A stretch of 47,257 bases of DNA. Origin: Candidatus Binatia bacterium (lineage in GTDB: Bacteria > Desulfobacterota_B > Binatia > UBA9968 > JAJDTQ01). Within the stretch, counting starts at the first letter, position 1. Each line of letters begins with the position of its first letter. Below the pieces are notes generated by a model, which had not been told where the DNA came from, did not search any database, and worked only from the letters and a program-made list of their open reading frames with translations. The stretch lies in assembly GCA_022827045.1 (NCBI GenBank), contig JAJDTQ010000124.1, positions 1 to 47,257 of the forward strand, in the 5' to 3' direction. Shown here one piece after another: positions 18,344 through 27,330 of this stretch. The position numbers and the translations under genes are program-made.

Positions 18344-20068
18344 ATGCACGACATGCAGACGAGCCCGGCAAGCGCGGCGCCCGCGGTGTCGCCGATCCCC
18401 GCAGTCCCGGCCCTACCATGGCTTCCCCGGGTAGACGGCTGGACACTGGGTATTGTGGCGCTGGCCGCGCTGTTCACCGGCCCTCTCCTCGCGGTGGTGG
18501 GAATCGCCCTGGAGAACAGCGGCGATGCCTGGGGCCACCTCGCCTCCACCGTTCTCGGCACCTATATCAGAGAGACGCTGCTGCTCATCACCGGCGTTGG
18601 CGCGGGAGTCCTGATCGTCGGCGTCGCCACGGCCTGGCTGGTCACCATGTTCGAGTTCCCCGGTCGGTCCGTGCTGCAATGGGCGCTGTTGCTGCCGCTG
18701 GCCATGCCCGCGTACATCGCGGCGTACACCTACACCGACGTGCTCGAGTTCGCCGGGCCCGTGCAGACGGGGCTGCGCCAACTGTTCGGCTGGCAGAGCC
18801 CGGGCGACTACTGGTTCCCGGAGGTCCGCTCCCTGGGCGGCGCCGTGACCTTCATGTCGCTGGTTCTCTATCCCTACGTCTACCTGCTCGCCCGGGCCGC
18901 TTTCGTCGAACAGTCACAGAGTTTGTGGGACGCGGCGCGCGGGCTCGGACTCGGCACCTGGGAATGCTTCTGGCGCGTGGCCGTGCCGCTGGCCCGACCC
19001 GCCATTGCCGTGGGCGTGCTGCTGGCGCTGATGGAGACGCTGAACGATTTCGGCACCGTGGACTACTTCGCGGTGCAGACGTTGACCATCGGCGTCTACC
19101 GGGTGTGGTTCGGCATGAACAACCCGCCGGCCGCCGCGCAGCTTGCGTCCATGGTGCTGGTGCTGGTGCTGGTGATGGCCACCCTGGAGAGGATTGCCCG
19201 CGGCCGGCGGCGCTACCAGTTCAACCACAACGCGCCGCGGCGCAATCCCCTGGCAAGGCTCCGGGGCTACCGCGGGATGCTGGCGCTCTGCGCCTGTGCC
19301 GCGCCGCTGGTTCTGGGATTCGTGGTGCCGGCCGTGCTCATGGCCGTCTCGGCGGCGGGCAGCTACGGCTCTTCCACCGGCGTGGACACGCTGACCCTGG
19401 CCTTCAACAGCATTGCCGTGGCCACCCTTACCGCGCTGGCCTGCCTGTGCGCAGGGCTCTTCCTGGCATACGGCGCCCGCCTGTCGGGGACCACGCTGGT
19501 CAAGTGGGCCACCCGGATCGCCAGCATCGGCTATACCGTACCGGGGGTGGTGCTGGCGGTCGGGGTCATCATATTCGCGGCGGCCGTGGACAACACCGTT
19601 GACGGGTTCATGAGGACCCGATTCCAAACCTCGACCGGGTTGATCCTGAGCGGCACGCTTTGCGCCCTGGTGTTCGCCTGCACGGTACGGTTCCTGGCTT
19701 TGTCGTTCGGGTCACTGGAAGCGGGCCTGACCAAGATCACCCCCAGCATGGACGCCGCTGCCCGATCCCTCGGGCGTCGCCCGGGCGGGGTCCTGGCCCG
19801 TATCCATTTTCCCCTGCTGCGGGGCAGCCTCCTGACGGGCGCCATGCTGGTCTTCGTCGATGGCATGAAGGAGCTGCCCATGACGCTGCTGCTGCGCCCG
19901 TTCAACTTCAACACCCTGGCCACCCACGTCTACGAATACGCCTCCTACGAAGCCTTCGACCAAGCCGTGATCGCGGCCCTCATCATCGTCGCCGCGGGTC
20001 TCGCCCCGGTCATCGCTCTCAGCCGGAGCTTTGCAGGGTCCGGGCGGTTCTCCCACACCGTGGATTAG
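18344..20068 (+). CDS. ABC transporter permease, iron(III)/thiamine type (FbpB/ThiP-like)
   Basis: A 574-residue double-length permease with two six-helix halves, the pattern of SfuB/FbpB. Each half has the EAA loop that docks to the ATPase: SLWDAARGLGLGTWECFWRV and SMDAAARSLGRRPGGVLARI, each followed by a proline-containing segment. Ferric iron is the commonest substrate for such fused permeases; thiamine and phosphonate carriers are alternatives. No binding protein or ATPase gene adjoins it, so it depends on components elsewhere. The start ATG has a second in-frame ATG three codons on. An 18-bp palindrome lies just upstream. Confidence 0.85.
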   Translation: MHDMQTSPASAAPAVSPIPAVPALPWLPRVDGWTLGIVALAALFTGPLLAVVGIALENSGDAWGHLASTVLGTYIRETLLLITGVGAGVLIVGVATAWLVTMFEFPGRSVLQWALLLPLAMPAYIAAYTYTDVLEFAGPVQTGLRQLFGWQSPGDYWFPEVRSLGGAVTFMSLVLYPYVYLLARAAFVEQSQSLWDAARGLGLGTWECFWRVAVPLARPAIAVGVLLALMETLNDFGTVDYFAVQTLTIGVYRVWFGMNNPPAAAQLASMVLVLVLVMATLERIARGRRRYQFNHNAPRRNPLARLRGYRGMLALCACAAPLVLGFVVPAVLMAVSAAGSYGSSTGVDTLTLAFNSIAVATLTALACLCAGLFLAYGARLSGTTLVKWATRIASIGYTVPGVVLAVGVIIFAAAVDNTVDGFMRTRFQTSTGLILSGTLCALVFACTVRFLALSFGSLEAGLTKITPSMDAAARSLGRRPGGVLARIHFPLLRGSLLTGAMLVFVDGMKELPMTLLLRPFNFNTLATHVYEYASYEAFDQAVIAALIIVAAGLAPVIALSRSFAGSGRFSHTVD

Positions 20069-20203
20069 GCGCACTGAAGCCACGATACGCACCCCCCGAA
20101 CGCAGGCATGCGGGACTGCTGAATGCCAACCAATGCCCAATAATTGAGCATCGGCTGAACAATATCTGTGCAAACGTGAGCTCGCCGCGAAGCGGCCAAA
20201 CGT

Positions 20204-20345
20204 CCCCCTCTCCCTCCGGGAGAGGGCTGGGGTGAGGGTTCGCCGGGCGCAAGCGGACCGTTGAATACGGCAAGGGACGGAATGTACAGGGCTATTGGAG
20301 CGCCCTCGGCCGGCCTTGGGCCACCCTCTCCCAAAGAGAGAGGGG
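20204..20345. repeat. CTCTCCC/GGGAGAG repeats in the glnA upstream region
   Basis: Two copies: 20204-20238 (CTCTCCCTCCGGGAGAGGG with the GGGTGAGGG tail) and 20303-20345 (CCACCCTCTCCCAAAGAGAG). The 371-base gap 20069-20439 between the ABC permease and glnA otherwise holds only the sigma-54 promoter; I see no further gene in it. Confidence 0.7.
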
Positions 20346-20367
20346 CTCGAGGCGTGGCCGAGCTGGC

Positions 20368-20383
20368 TGGCACAAAGTTTGCT
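20368..20383 (+). promoter_or_regulatory. Sigma-54 promoter of glnA
   Basis: TGGCAC-AAAGT-TTGCT is a perfect match to TGGCAC-N5-TTGCW. The start point would be near 20395, about 45 bases before the glnA ATG. Upstream bases 20100-20170 contain AT-rich sequence (AATAATTGAGC, AACAATATCTGTGC) that could hold an activator site, but I cannot identify an NtrC consensus. Confidence 0.85.
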
Positions 20384-20439
20384 TCGTTACACGACTGTAT
20401 CAACGTGTCCGAAATACGCGGCTCGAAAGGAAGAATGCC

Positions 20440-21855
20440 ATGACACCGAGACAAGTAATCGACTTTGCCAAGAAGAACGGTGCAGAGATCGTGGACCTGC
20501 GGTTCACCGACCTGCCCGGACTGTGGCAGCATTTCTCTATATCCACCAACGAGTTCGACACCGGCCTGTTCCAGAACGGCATCGGCTTCGACGGCTCGAG
20601 CATCCGCGGCTTCCAGACCATCGACGAGTCGGACATGCTGCTGTTCCCGGATCCCGACACCGCCTTCATGGATCCCTTCACATCCCTGCCCACGTTGAAC
20701 CTTGTGTGCAACATCAAGGATCCGCTGACCGGCCAGCCCTACACCAGGGATCCGCGCTACGTCGCGCTGAAGGCGGAGATGTACCTCAAGTCCACCGGCC
20801 TCGCGGACACGAGCTACTGGGGCCCGGAGATCGAGTTCTACATCCTCGACAACGTCCGCTTCGACCAGAGCTACAACTACGGTTTCTACTACATCGACTC
20901 CGACGAAGGGGCATGGAATTCGGGCAACGGCGACAAGCCGAACCTGGGCTACAAGCCGCGTTACAAGGAAGGCTACTTCCCGGTCCCGCCCATGGACAGC
21001 CTGCAGGACATCCGTTCCGAGATGGTGAAAACGCTGGAGGCTTGCGGCATCGTGTGCGAGGTCCATCACCACGAGGTGGGAACGGCCGGACAGTCGGAGA
21101 TCGACATGCGCTTCTCCACCCTGACGGCCATGGCCGACCAGGTGCTGAAGTACAAGTACATCGTCAAGAACGTGGGGATGCGCCACGGCAAGACCGTGAC
21201 CATGATGCCGAAGCCGATCTTCCAGGACAACGGCTCGGGCATGCACACCCATCAGAGCCTGTGGAAGAACAAGAAGAACGTCTTCTACAACGCCAAGAAC
21301 TACGCGTTGCTGAGCGACACCGCGCGCTACTACATCGGCGGACTCCTGAAGCACGCGGCGGCGCTGTGCGCGTTCATCGCCCCCACCACCAACTCGTACC
21401 GCCGCCTGGTGCCGGGCTACGAGGCACCCATCAACCTCATGTATTCCCAGCGCAACCGGAGCGCGGCCGTGCGGATCCCGACCTACTCCACCAGCGAGAA
21501 GGCCCGGCGCCTCGAGTTCCGCAGCCCGGACCCGAGCTGCAACCCCTACTACGCCTTCTCGGCCATGCTGATGGCCGGGCTCGACGGGGTCGCCAACAAG
21601 ATCGAGCCGCCCAAGCCGCTCGACAAGAACCTCTACGACCTGGCGCCCGAGGAGGCGGCGAAGGTGGAATCGCTGCCCGGCAGCCTGGAGGAGTCGCTGG
21701 ACGCCCTGGAACGGGACAACGCCTTCCTCACCAAGGGCGATGTCTTCACCAAGGACGTCATCGCGGCATGGCTGGCCTACAAGCGGTCCGCCGAAGTGGA
21801 GCCCATGAAGCTGAGGCCCCACCCCTACGAGTTCGCCCTCTACTACGACATCTAG
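20440..21855 (+). CDS. glnA: Glutamine synthetase type I
   Basis: Cytosolic dodecamer making glutamine from glutamate, ammonia and ATP. The 471 residues match GSI (about 469). EIEFYILD and HHHEVGTAGQSEID carry metal-binding glutamates, NGSGMHTHQSLWK is the ATP-binding region, and the DKNLYDLAPEE segment holds the tyrosine adenylylated by GlnE in the GSI-beta type, so covalent regulation is likely. AAAGGAAG lies upstream of the ATG. The sigma-54 promoter 57 bases upstream ties it to the amt-PII operon under common nitrogen control. Confidence 0.97.
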   Translation: MTPRQVIDFAKKNGAEIVDLRFTDLPGLWQHFSISTNEFDTGLFQNGIGFDGSSIRGFQTIDESDMLLFPDPDTAFMDPFTSLPTLNLVCNIKDPLTGQPYTRDPRYVALKAEMYLKSTGLADTSYWGPEIEFYILDNVRFDQSYNYGFYYIDSDEGAWNSGNGDKPNLGYKPRYKEGYFPVPPMDSLQDIRSEMVKTLEACGIVCEVHHHEVGTAGQSEIDMRFSTLTAMADQVLKYKYIVKNVGMRHGKTVTMMPKPIFQDNGSGMHTHQSLWKNKKNVFYNAKNYALLSDTARYYIGGLLKHAAALCAFIAPTTNSYRRLVPGYEAPINLMYSQRNRSAAVRIPTYSTSEKARRLEFRSPDPSCNPYYAFSAMLMAGLDGVANKIEPPKPLDKNLYDLAPEEAAKVESLPGSLEESLDALERDNAFLTKGDVFTKDVIAAWLAYKRSAEVEPMKLRPHPYEFALYYDI

Positions 21856-21865
21856 CCGACGGGCG

Positions 21866-21951
21866 CCCTCACCCTGCCTTCGGCCACCCTCTCCCAGAGG
21901 GAGAGGGCTAATTTGACCTCCTCTCCCTCTGGGAGAGGGTTGGGGTGAGGG
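21866..21951. repeat. Paired inverted CTCTCCC repeats between glnA and antiporter
   Basis: CCCTCACCC...CCCTCTCCCAGAGGGAGAGGG is followed by an inverted copy ending TTGGGGTGAGGG. The two ends mirror each other. The block fills the space between the converging glnA and antiporter genes and may serve as a bidirectional terminator. Confidence 0.7.
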
Positions 21952-23922
21952 TCAGACTTCCTCCTCATCCGGCGTCGGTGCAGTGAGAAGCTGCACGGCT
22001 CGGTCCAGGTCCGCGTGGCTTCCGAGTAACACCAGGATGTCCAGCGGCCGTAGCGGGTAGTCCATGGGCGGACTCTCCACCGAGACCCCGTCCCGCACCA
22101 GCGCCAGCACGCTGGTCCTGCCCTGGAAGTGCTCTTTCAACTGGCCGATGGTGTAGCGCGCCCCGGGCGCATCCTCCTGCACCAGGAACGTGTCGGCGGT
22201 GGCGCCGGTGAGAAACTGGCTGAACCGGGCCAGGCTCTTGCCCTCCAGCCTCAGCCCGCGCAGCATGCTGTAGCCTTCGCGGCGCACCATCTCCACCTGC
22301 AGGGTGATGACGTTGCGTGGCACGTGGTACTCCTGCAGGACCCGCGCGAAGATCTCCACCGACGTCTCGAACTCCTCTGGTATGACCTCGTTGGCGCCAA
22401 GGCGGGTGAGGCGCGGGATCTCGGCCACGTACCGTGTGCGGACGATGATGTAGAGGTCGGAGTTGAGCCGCCGCGCGTGCCAAACGATCCGCGCCGTCGC
22501 CATGGGATCGCTGATGGCCACCACCAGCACCCGCGCCCGCGCCACCCCCATGGCCGCCAGGACCGCCGGGCGCGTGCCGTCACCGAACTGGATCTCCTCC
22601 CCTTCGGTCCGCATCCGCCGTGCCACCTCCGGGTTCAGGTCCAGGATCCTGTGGGGGATGTCCACTTCCCGCAGGACCCGGGCCAGGTTCCGCCCATTGA
22701 GCCCGTAGCCGACGATGAGGACGTGCGCTCTCATGTCGCCCGCCGAGGGCCCTTCCTCCCCATCACCGCGATGCAGCGCAAAACCCAGGCGCCCTCCGCC
22801 GACGATCAACAGCGGGGTCGCCAGCATGCTGAGAATCGCGGTAGCGAGAAAGAGCTGCTCCTGGTCCGGCGAGAGGAGATCGAACGCGCCGCCCATGCGC
22901 GCCAGGATGAGTGAGAACTCCCCCACCTGGGCCAGCGCCAGCCCCAGCAGCAGGCCGAGCCGGAACGAACGCTGCAGGGACGAGAAGATGGCGGTGATCA
23001 GCCCGCCCTTGATGAGCACCAGCAGGAGCCAGGCGCCGCCGATCAGCGAGATTTCGTCCCCCACGAAGGCGAGGTCCACCTGCATCCCGATGGAGATGAA
23101 GAAGATCCCCGCGAAGCTGTCCCGCAACGGCAGGATGTCCGACACCACCTGGTGGCTGTACTCGGAATCGGAGATCAGCAGCCCGGCGATGAAGGCTCCC
23201 AGCGCCAGGGAGATGCCGGACTGGAAGGCCACCCAGGCGGTGCCGAGGCAGATGAGCAGCACGAACAGAACGAAGATCTCCTGGTTCCGCAGCCGCGCCA
23301 CCTGGTGGAGGAACCACGGCACGATGAAACGCGAGGCGGTGAAGATGAGCGCCACCGCCAGCACCGATTTCCCCAGGGTGAGGCCCACGACCTGCAGGGA
23401 CAACGCGTCGGGCTGGCCCAGCACCGGCACCGTCAGCATCATGGGCACGGCGACGATGTCCTGGAGCAGGAGCGTGCCCACCGCCAGCCGTCCGTGCAGG
23501 GCGGACAGCTCGTCGCGGTCGCTGTAGATCTTGAGCACGATGGCGGTGCTGCTGAGGGAAGCCAGCAGGCCGAAGAAGAAGCTGATGCGCAGGGGATAAC
23601 CCAGGTAGACGCCCACCGCCGTCACCGCCAGGACAGTCAGCGCCACCTGAAGGGAGCCGCCGATGATGATCGGTCCCTTCACCGCCAGGAAGCGCTCGAA
23701 GGAGAACTCGAGCCCGATGGAGAAGAGCAGCAGTACGATGCCGATCTCTGCCAGGAGCTCGATCTCTTCGCCATGTCCGATGACGCCGAAGCCGTGGGGC
23801 CCCATGGCGACGCCGACCGCAAGAAAGCCGATCACCGTGGGCAGCCGCAGCTTGTGGAAGGCGAAGACCGTGGCCACCGTAAGGGCCAGGACGGTCACCA
23901 GACTTGTGAGTATGTTGAGCAT
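21952..23922 (-). CDS. CPA2-type cation:proton antiporter with TrkA-N and TrkA-C domains (KefB-like)
   Basis: Inner-membrane exchanger of K+ or Na+ for H+. About 12 hydrophobic helices occupy residues 1-380, with GFLAVGVAMGPHG and SSTAIVLKIYSD typical of KefB/C and CPA2 proteins. From about 400, LIVGYGLNGRNLARVL is a Rossmann TrkA-N (RCK) domain, and residues about 560-650 form a TrkA-C ligand-binding domain. I choose ATG 23922; an in-frame GTG at 23958 would add 12 residues and neither has a clear ribosome site. It faces away from the polyphosphate glucokinase gene, with about 110 bases between starts. Confidence 0.85.
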   Translation of the reverse strand: MLNILTSLVTVLALTVATVFAFHKLRLPTVIGFLAVGVAMGPHGFGVIGHGEEIELLAEIGIVLLLFSIGLEFSFERFLAVKGPIIIGGSLQVALTVLAVTAVGVYLGYPLRISFFFGLLASLSSTAIVLKIYSDRDELSALHGRLAVGTLLLQDIVAVPMMLTVPVLGQPDALSLQVVGLTLGKSVLAVALIFTASRFIVPWFLHQVARLRNQEIFVLFVLLICLGTAWVAFQSGISLALGAFIAGLLISDSEYSHQVVSDILPLRDSFAGIFFISIGMQVDLAFVGDEISLIGGAWLLLVLIKGGLITAIFSSLQRSFRLGLLLGLALAQVGEFSLILARMGGAFDLLSPDQEQLFLATAILSMLATPLLIVGGGRLGFALHRGDGEEGPSAGDMRAHVLIVGYGLNGRNLARVLREVDIPHRILDLNPEVARRMRTEGEEIQFGDGTRPAVLAAMGVARARVLVVAISDPMATARIVWHARRLNSDLYIIVRTRYVAEIPRLTRLGANEVIPEEFETSVEIFARVLQEYHVPRNVITLQVEMVRREGYSMLRGLRLEGKSLARFSQFLTGATADTFLVQEDAPGARYTIGQLKEHFQGRTSVLALVRDGVSVESPPMDYPLRPLDILVLLGSHADLDRAVQLLTAPTPDEEEV

Positions 23923-24033
23923 GCCGCGTGCCGACGGGGAACCGACTTGGTGTTCCACGCGTGCTTCAATGATGATAGACGATTAAGGACTCCATGGATA
24001 CTTGAACGGGCGTATGCGACAACCGAGGAGACC

Positions 24034-24783
24034 ATGAGCGAAGAAAACAGGGTCATGGGCATCGACATCGGCGGCACCGGCGTCAAGGCGGCGCTGGTGG
24101 ACACCCGGGACGGAAAGATGACGACCGAGCGCGTGCGGCTGCCCACGCCCCAACCGGCGACCCCGGCGGCCGTCATGGAGGCCATCAAGGAACTGCAGCG
24201 CCAACTGCAATGGCAGGGGACGGTGGGTTGCGGTTTCCCGGGCCTGGTCAAGAGCGGCCGGGTCCAGCGGGCGCCGAATCTCGATTCATCCTGGATCGGC
24301 TATGACCTGGCCGGCCAGCTCGAGGCGCAACTGGGCGCGCCGCGGGTCGCCATCGGCAACGATGCCGATGCCGCGGGACTGGCCGAGTTCCGCTTCGGCG
24401 CCGGCCGGGGGATGGAAGGAACGGTGATGGTCATCACCCTGGGAACGGGCATCGGCTCGGCGATCTTCCGCGACGGTGTGCTCCTGCCGGACACCGAGCT
24501 GGGCCACCTCGAGATGCGCGGGAAGGCGGCGGAGAAGCGTGCCGCCGCCAGCATCCGCACGAGCCAGGACCTGAGCTGGAAGAAATGGGCGCGGCGGCTC
24601 AACGACTACCTCGTTCACGTGGAGTACCTTCTCGGAGTCGACCTGTTCATCATCGGCGGAGGGGTCAGCAAGAAACCCGAGAAGTTCTTCCCGTACCTTC
24701 AGGGCGTAGGTGGCCGGGTGGAAGCCGCGCGCCTCGGCAACGCCGCCGGCATCATCGGCGCCGCACTGTTCCCCCTGCGCTAG
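24034..24783 (+). CDS. ppgK: Polyphosphate glucokinase (ROK family)
   Basis: Phosphorylates glucose with polyphosphate (and often ATP), giving glucose 6-phosphate in the cytosol. The 249 residues match PPGK. Visible features are IDIGGTGVKAALVD (phosphate binding), RLPTPQPATPAAV, ADAAGLAEFRFGAG (catalytic Asp in the NDADAA segment), TLGTGIGSA, and WKKWARRLNDYL, a PPGK-typical stretch. Ordinary ROK glucokinases are longer, about 300 residues, with a zinc site that is absent here. The start is ATG 24034 (MSEENRVMGID). It lies 8 kb from ppk1, and the polyphosphate-binding CHAD gene follows on the opposite strand. Confidence 0.88.
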   Translation: MSEENRVMGIDIGGTGVKAALVDTRDGKMTTERVRLPTPQPATPAAVMEAIKELQRQLQWQGTVGCGFPGLVKSGRVQRAPNLDSSWIGYDLAGQLEAQLGAPRVAIGNDADAAGLAEFRFGAGRGMEGTVMVITLGTGIGSAIFRDGVLLPDTELGHLEMRGKAAEKRAAASIRTSQDLSWKKWARRLNDYLVHVEYLLGVDLFIIGGGVSKKPEKFFPYLQGVGGRVEAARLGNAAGIIGAALFPLR

Positions 24784-24784
24784 G

Positions 24785-24827
24785 CCCTCACCCGGCCTTC
24801 GGCCACCCTCTCCCAGAGGGAGAGGGG
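24785..24827. repeat. CTCTCCC/GGGAGAG repeat between ppgK and CHAD gene
   Basis: CCCTCACCCGGCCTTCGGCC then CCCTCTCCCAGAGGGAGAGGG. Sits just after the ppgK stop where the two genes converge, so it may serve as a terminator for either. Confidence 0.7.
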
Positions 24828-24838
24828 TTGTGTTTGAC

Positions 24839-24858
24839 TACTCGGACAGGCTCCTAGG
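24839..24858. repeat. 20-bp direct repeat, copy A
   Basis: TACTCGGACAGGCTCCTAGG is identical to 40926-40945. Both copies lie at the 3' end of a minus-strand gene (CHAD and HEAT). Confidence 0.75.
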
Positions 24859-24859
24859 A

Positions 24860-26431
24860 CTAGTCGTCCTGTATGCGGCGAAGCCAGGGCAACAGCATGA
24901 CGTAGGGAGGCTCGGTTTCGCGAAGGCTTCGGCTGAACTGCGCAAACAGTTCGGGAACCCTTGCGCATGCCAGTTCCCGCTGCACCCGCATGCGCGACAC
25001 CAGCACCTCGGCAGCCGGCAGCGCGCGGCCGTCTCCGGCCGCGGACATGGCCTGGGCGAACTCCTGGGTCCGGGCTTCGTGCACGGTAAGGTCCTGGATT
25101 CTGCCCAACGCGTCCTGGAGCTTCTTCAAGCGTTGCACCGCGCCCTTGGCCTCGGGCATCAGATCCCCGAGGATCTCCATCAGGTAACGAAGCTGCTTGC
25201 ACTCGATGCGGAGGGAATGAAAAGCGTCCGCGTCCTTCTGGTTCCGCAGCCGCGCCCCCTGCTCCAGCACCGCACGGCACTTCCTTGCAACGCGCGCTCC
25301 GGCCAGCGACAGTGCGGGCTCCGCGCCCCGCTGTCCCGTTCCGAGGCCGCTGTCGTCCTCGACGGATGAGCGCCAACGTTGCATCGCCGCGTCGTAGTCC
25401 CCGGAACCCATGACTCCCACCAACGTGCGATAAGCCGTCTCCCGCTCACGCGCGGCGAACTCGAACAGCGGCGCGATGTCCTCCGTCAAGGGTGCCGCGA
25501 GCAGGCTTCGGTAGTCGGCCTGCTGCTCCAGGTACACGTCCAGATCCCTCAGCACGTTGGTTGACTTGCCAAGCCACGACAGGTTCTTCCTGAGCCGGGC
25601 GCCGGCCTCGGCGGCAAAGACGTCCCGCAGTTGTCCCAGATACGACCGGGCGCGCCGGACGGCCACTCGGAAATCGTGCAGGAACTCCGCGTCCGTATCG
25701 TTGAGGACACCCTCCTCGTTGGCCCGGGCCACCTGGTATTGGGCGCGGATCATGGCGCGCACCGCCTCGGCCGCGGTCATCGAGGCATCGAGCTTCGCCC
25801 TGGAGACGGACGCCGCGCCCAGAGGGTCGAGACCCAACGCCTCGACCGCCTTCCGGTAACGTGAGCCGTTGCCGGCGTGAACACCGCGCTTCTCCCACCA
25901 CTCGCAGACTTCCCTGAAAATCTTCTTGTAGCCCCGTACCTGCCGGACCACGACAAAGGAGCCCAGCCGCGCCGTCCGCTTTCCGTCCGACGCTTCGTCC
26001 TGACTCACCGAGACCCGCAGGACCGTTTTCCGGTCGCGATTCCAGCGGCTCCATGTGCGTTCCTGGGACCGGACCGAAAAGAGCTCGAGCAGGGCCCGGT
26101 TCCTGGTCAGCGGCACCAGCTCGTCCCGCAGCCCCCCGGGGGGCAGCCTGTCGGCGAACCCCGGAACGCCGTCGAGCTCGATGCGGCTCCACGGATCCGG
26201 CCGATCCAGGGATTCGAGGTGGAGCACGCCCTCGGAACTCCACAAGGCGCGAGACCGGGCGTAGAGCCGCCCGTCGTGGGTGTCCAGGTACAGGGCCTCA
26301 TGGCTGAGCCGAGGCCCCTCGCGCAACTCGAATTGTTGGCGCAATTCGCGCAGCAAACGTTGCCCGGGCCGGCCCTGGGGAATCTCGAACGTCAACTCCG
26401 AGAGCCCCGATGTGGTGGACGGCATCATCAT
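24860..26431 (-). CDS. CYTH-CHAD domain protein, probable polyphosphate-binding
   Basis: An N-terminal CYTH-like half (from about residue 10; LTFEIP, the RLYARSRALWS and RTWSRWNRDRK stretches) is joined to a C-terminal CHAD helical domain. The CHAD signatures are FLHDFRVAVRRARSYLGQLRDVF and FHSLRIECKQLRYLMEIL, with conserved histidines and basic residues. CHAD domains bind polyphosphate and locate proteins to granules; CYTH domains often hydrolyse phosphate chains. The gene begins with ATGATGATG overlapping the stop of parA, and I use the first ATG (26431); it lacks its own ribosome site and so depends on parA translation. Size, about 520 residues, fits CYTH-CHAD proteins. Enzyme activity cannot be judged. 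Confidence 0.85.
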   Translation of the reverse strand: MMMPSTTSGLSELTFEIPQGRPGQRLLRELRQQFELREGPRLSHEALYLDTHDGRLYARSRALWSSEGVLHLESLDRPDPWSRIELDGVPGFADRLPPGGLRDELVPLTRNRALLELFSVRSQERTWSRWNRDRKTVLRVSVSQDEASDGKRTARLGSFVVVRQVRGYKKIFREVCEWWEKRGVHAGNGSRYRKAVEALGLDPLGAASVSRAKLDASMTAAEAVRAMIRAQYQVARANEEGVLNDTDAEFLHDFRVAVRRARSYLGQLRDVFAAEAGARLRKNLSWLGKSTNVLRDLDVYLEQQADYRSLLAAPLTEDIAPLFEFAARERETAYRTLVGVMGSGDYDAAMQRWRSSVEDDSGLGTGQRGAEPALSLAGARVARKCRAVLEQGARLRNQKDADAFHSLRIECKQLRYLMEILGDLMPEAKGAVQRLKKLQDALGRIQDLTVHEARTQEFAQAMSAAGDGRALPAAEVLVSRMRVQRELACARVPELFAQFSRSLRETEPPYVMLLPWLRRIQDD

Positions 26432-27222
26432 CCGTTCGCGGACGGGGAGGAAGGGGAAGAGTGTAGCAGGGCGGCCAGCTCCTCCCAAAGCTCCCTATAG
26501 CGCCCGGTCGCCGAGCCGGCTGGCAGGAAGGCCGGAAGCGGCGCCCGCGCCATCCCCATGCTCTCGACGTCGGCGGCATAGGGGATCGCGGCCCCCAGCC
26601 ATCTCGGGAACTCCTCCTTCATGGCGGCCATGGTCGTCCGGTGCATCTTCTTGCGCGCCTCCACCATGGAGAAGAAGGGCCAGATCTTGTCTTCGTCGTA
26701 CCCCTTGCGCCGGATGAAGGAACGCAGGTTGGAATAGGCCCGGGCGGCCAAAGTTGACGGGACCACCGGGATCAGCAGCAGATCCGCCGCGACGAAGATG
26801 CCCTCCGCAAGCAAGGCCGCGGTCGCGGGGCTGTCCAGCACGATAAGGTCATACTCGCCGCGGAACGGTTCGAGTATCTCCTGCAACCGTTGCCTGGAGC
26901 GCTTGACGTGGCCGAGCGCGGAAGCGAGATGCCGGTGTGACCAGTCGGCCGGCAACAGGTCGAGACCCTCGTAGTCGGTGCCCTTGATGTTGCCGGCGAC
27001 CTTCGCCCGGCCCTTGAGAAAGACCTGTCTGGCTTTCTTAAGCCGGGGTTTGATACGGAAATAGTAGGTCGCCGAACTCTGCGGATCGAGATCGCAGACG
27101 AGCGTCCTGAGTCCGGATTCGGCGCTGAGGTAGGCCAGATTGACGGTGGTGGCTGTCTTGCCGACACCACCCTTCAGGTGATAGACGGCCATCACCTTGC
27201 CCTGTCCGGACTTGCCCGACAT
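26428..27222 (-). CDS. ParA/MinD-type ATPase coupled to CHAD gene
   Basis: A 264-residue partition ATPase. The deviant Walker A KGGVGKTAT lies at 17-25, followed by LVCDLDPQSSAT (switch I/A') and DLIVLDSPA (Walker B). ParA proteins form dimers on nonspecific DNA and move cargo when a partner stimulates hydrolysis. No ParB or parS lies nearby. Its stop overlaps the CYTH-CHAD start by 4 bases, so its partner is probably the CHAD protein, suggesting cargo positioning rather than chromosome segregation. Residues from about 245 (SSPSSPSANG) are a disordered tail. Confidence 0.85.
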   Translation of the reverse strand: MSGKSGQGKVMAVYHLKGGVGKTATTVNLAYLSAESGLRTLVCDLDPQSSATYYFRIKPRLKKARQVFLKGRAKVAGNIKGTDYEGLDLLPADWSHRHLASALGHVKRSRQRLQEILEPFRGEYDLIVLDSPATAALLAEGIFVAADLLLIPVVPSTLAARAYSNLRSFIRRKGYDEDKIWPFFSMVEARKKMHRTTMAAMKEEFPRWLGAAIPYAADVESMGMARAPLPAFLPAGSATGRYRELWEELAALLHSSPSSPSANG

Positions 27223-27237
27223 CGTTCAAACGTCAAC

Positions 27238-27267
27238 TAGTGTCCTGTCCGGTTGGACAGGACACTA
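27238..27267. repeat. Perfect 13-bp-arm palindrome (TGTCCTGTCC family)
   Basis: TAGTGTCCTGTCC (27238-27250) and its exact complement (27255-27267) with a GGTT loop. Shares its left arm with 901-913 and 7472-7484, and the right flank (GACACNAAG, then CCGCCAC) resembles that after 7506. It lies between the HU and parA genes. Confidence 0.75.
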
Positions 27268-27288
27268 AGTCCGGCAGGCCGCCACTGC

Positions 27289-27321
27289 GGTTGGAGGCCA
27301 CTCCCCCCATGGCCTCCAACC
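27289..27321 (-). terminator. Hairpin after the HU gene
   Basis: GGTTGGAGGCCA (27289-27300) and its complement (27310-27321) enclose a 9-base loop. On the minus strand it begins 10 bases after the HU stop, the right place for a terminator, but no T-run follows. It would insulate HU from parA. Confidence 0.5.
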
Positions 27322-27330
27322 TTGCACACG

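Noticed and set aside
26428..27222. Chromosome or plasmid partition locus (ParA with ParB and parS)
   Set aside because: No parB-like gene or parS-like repeats are near; the coupled partner is a CHAD protein.
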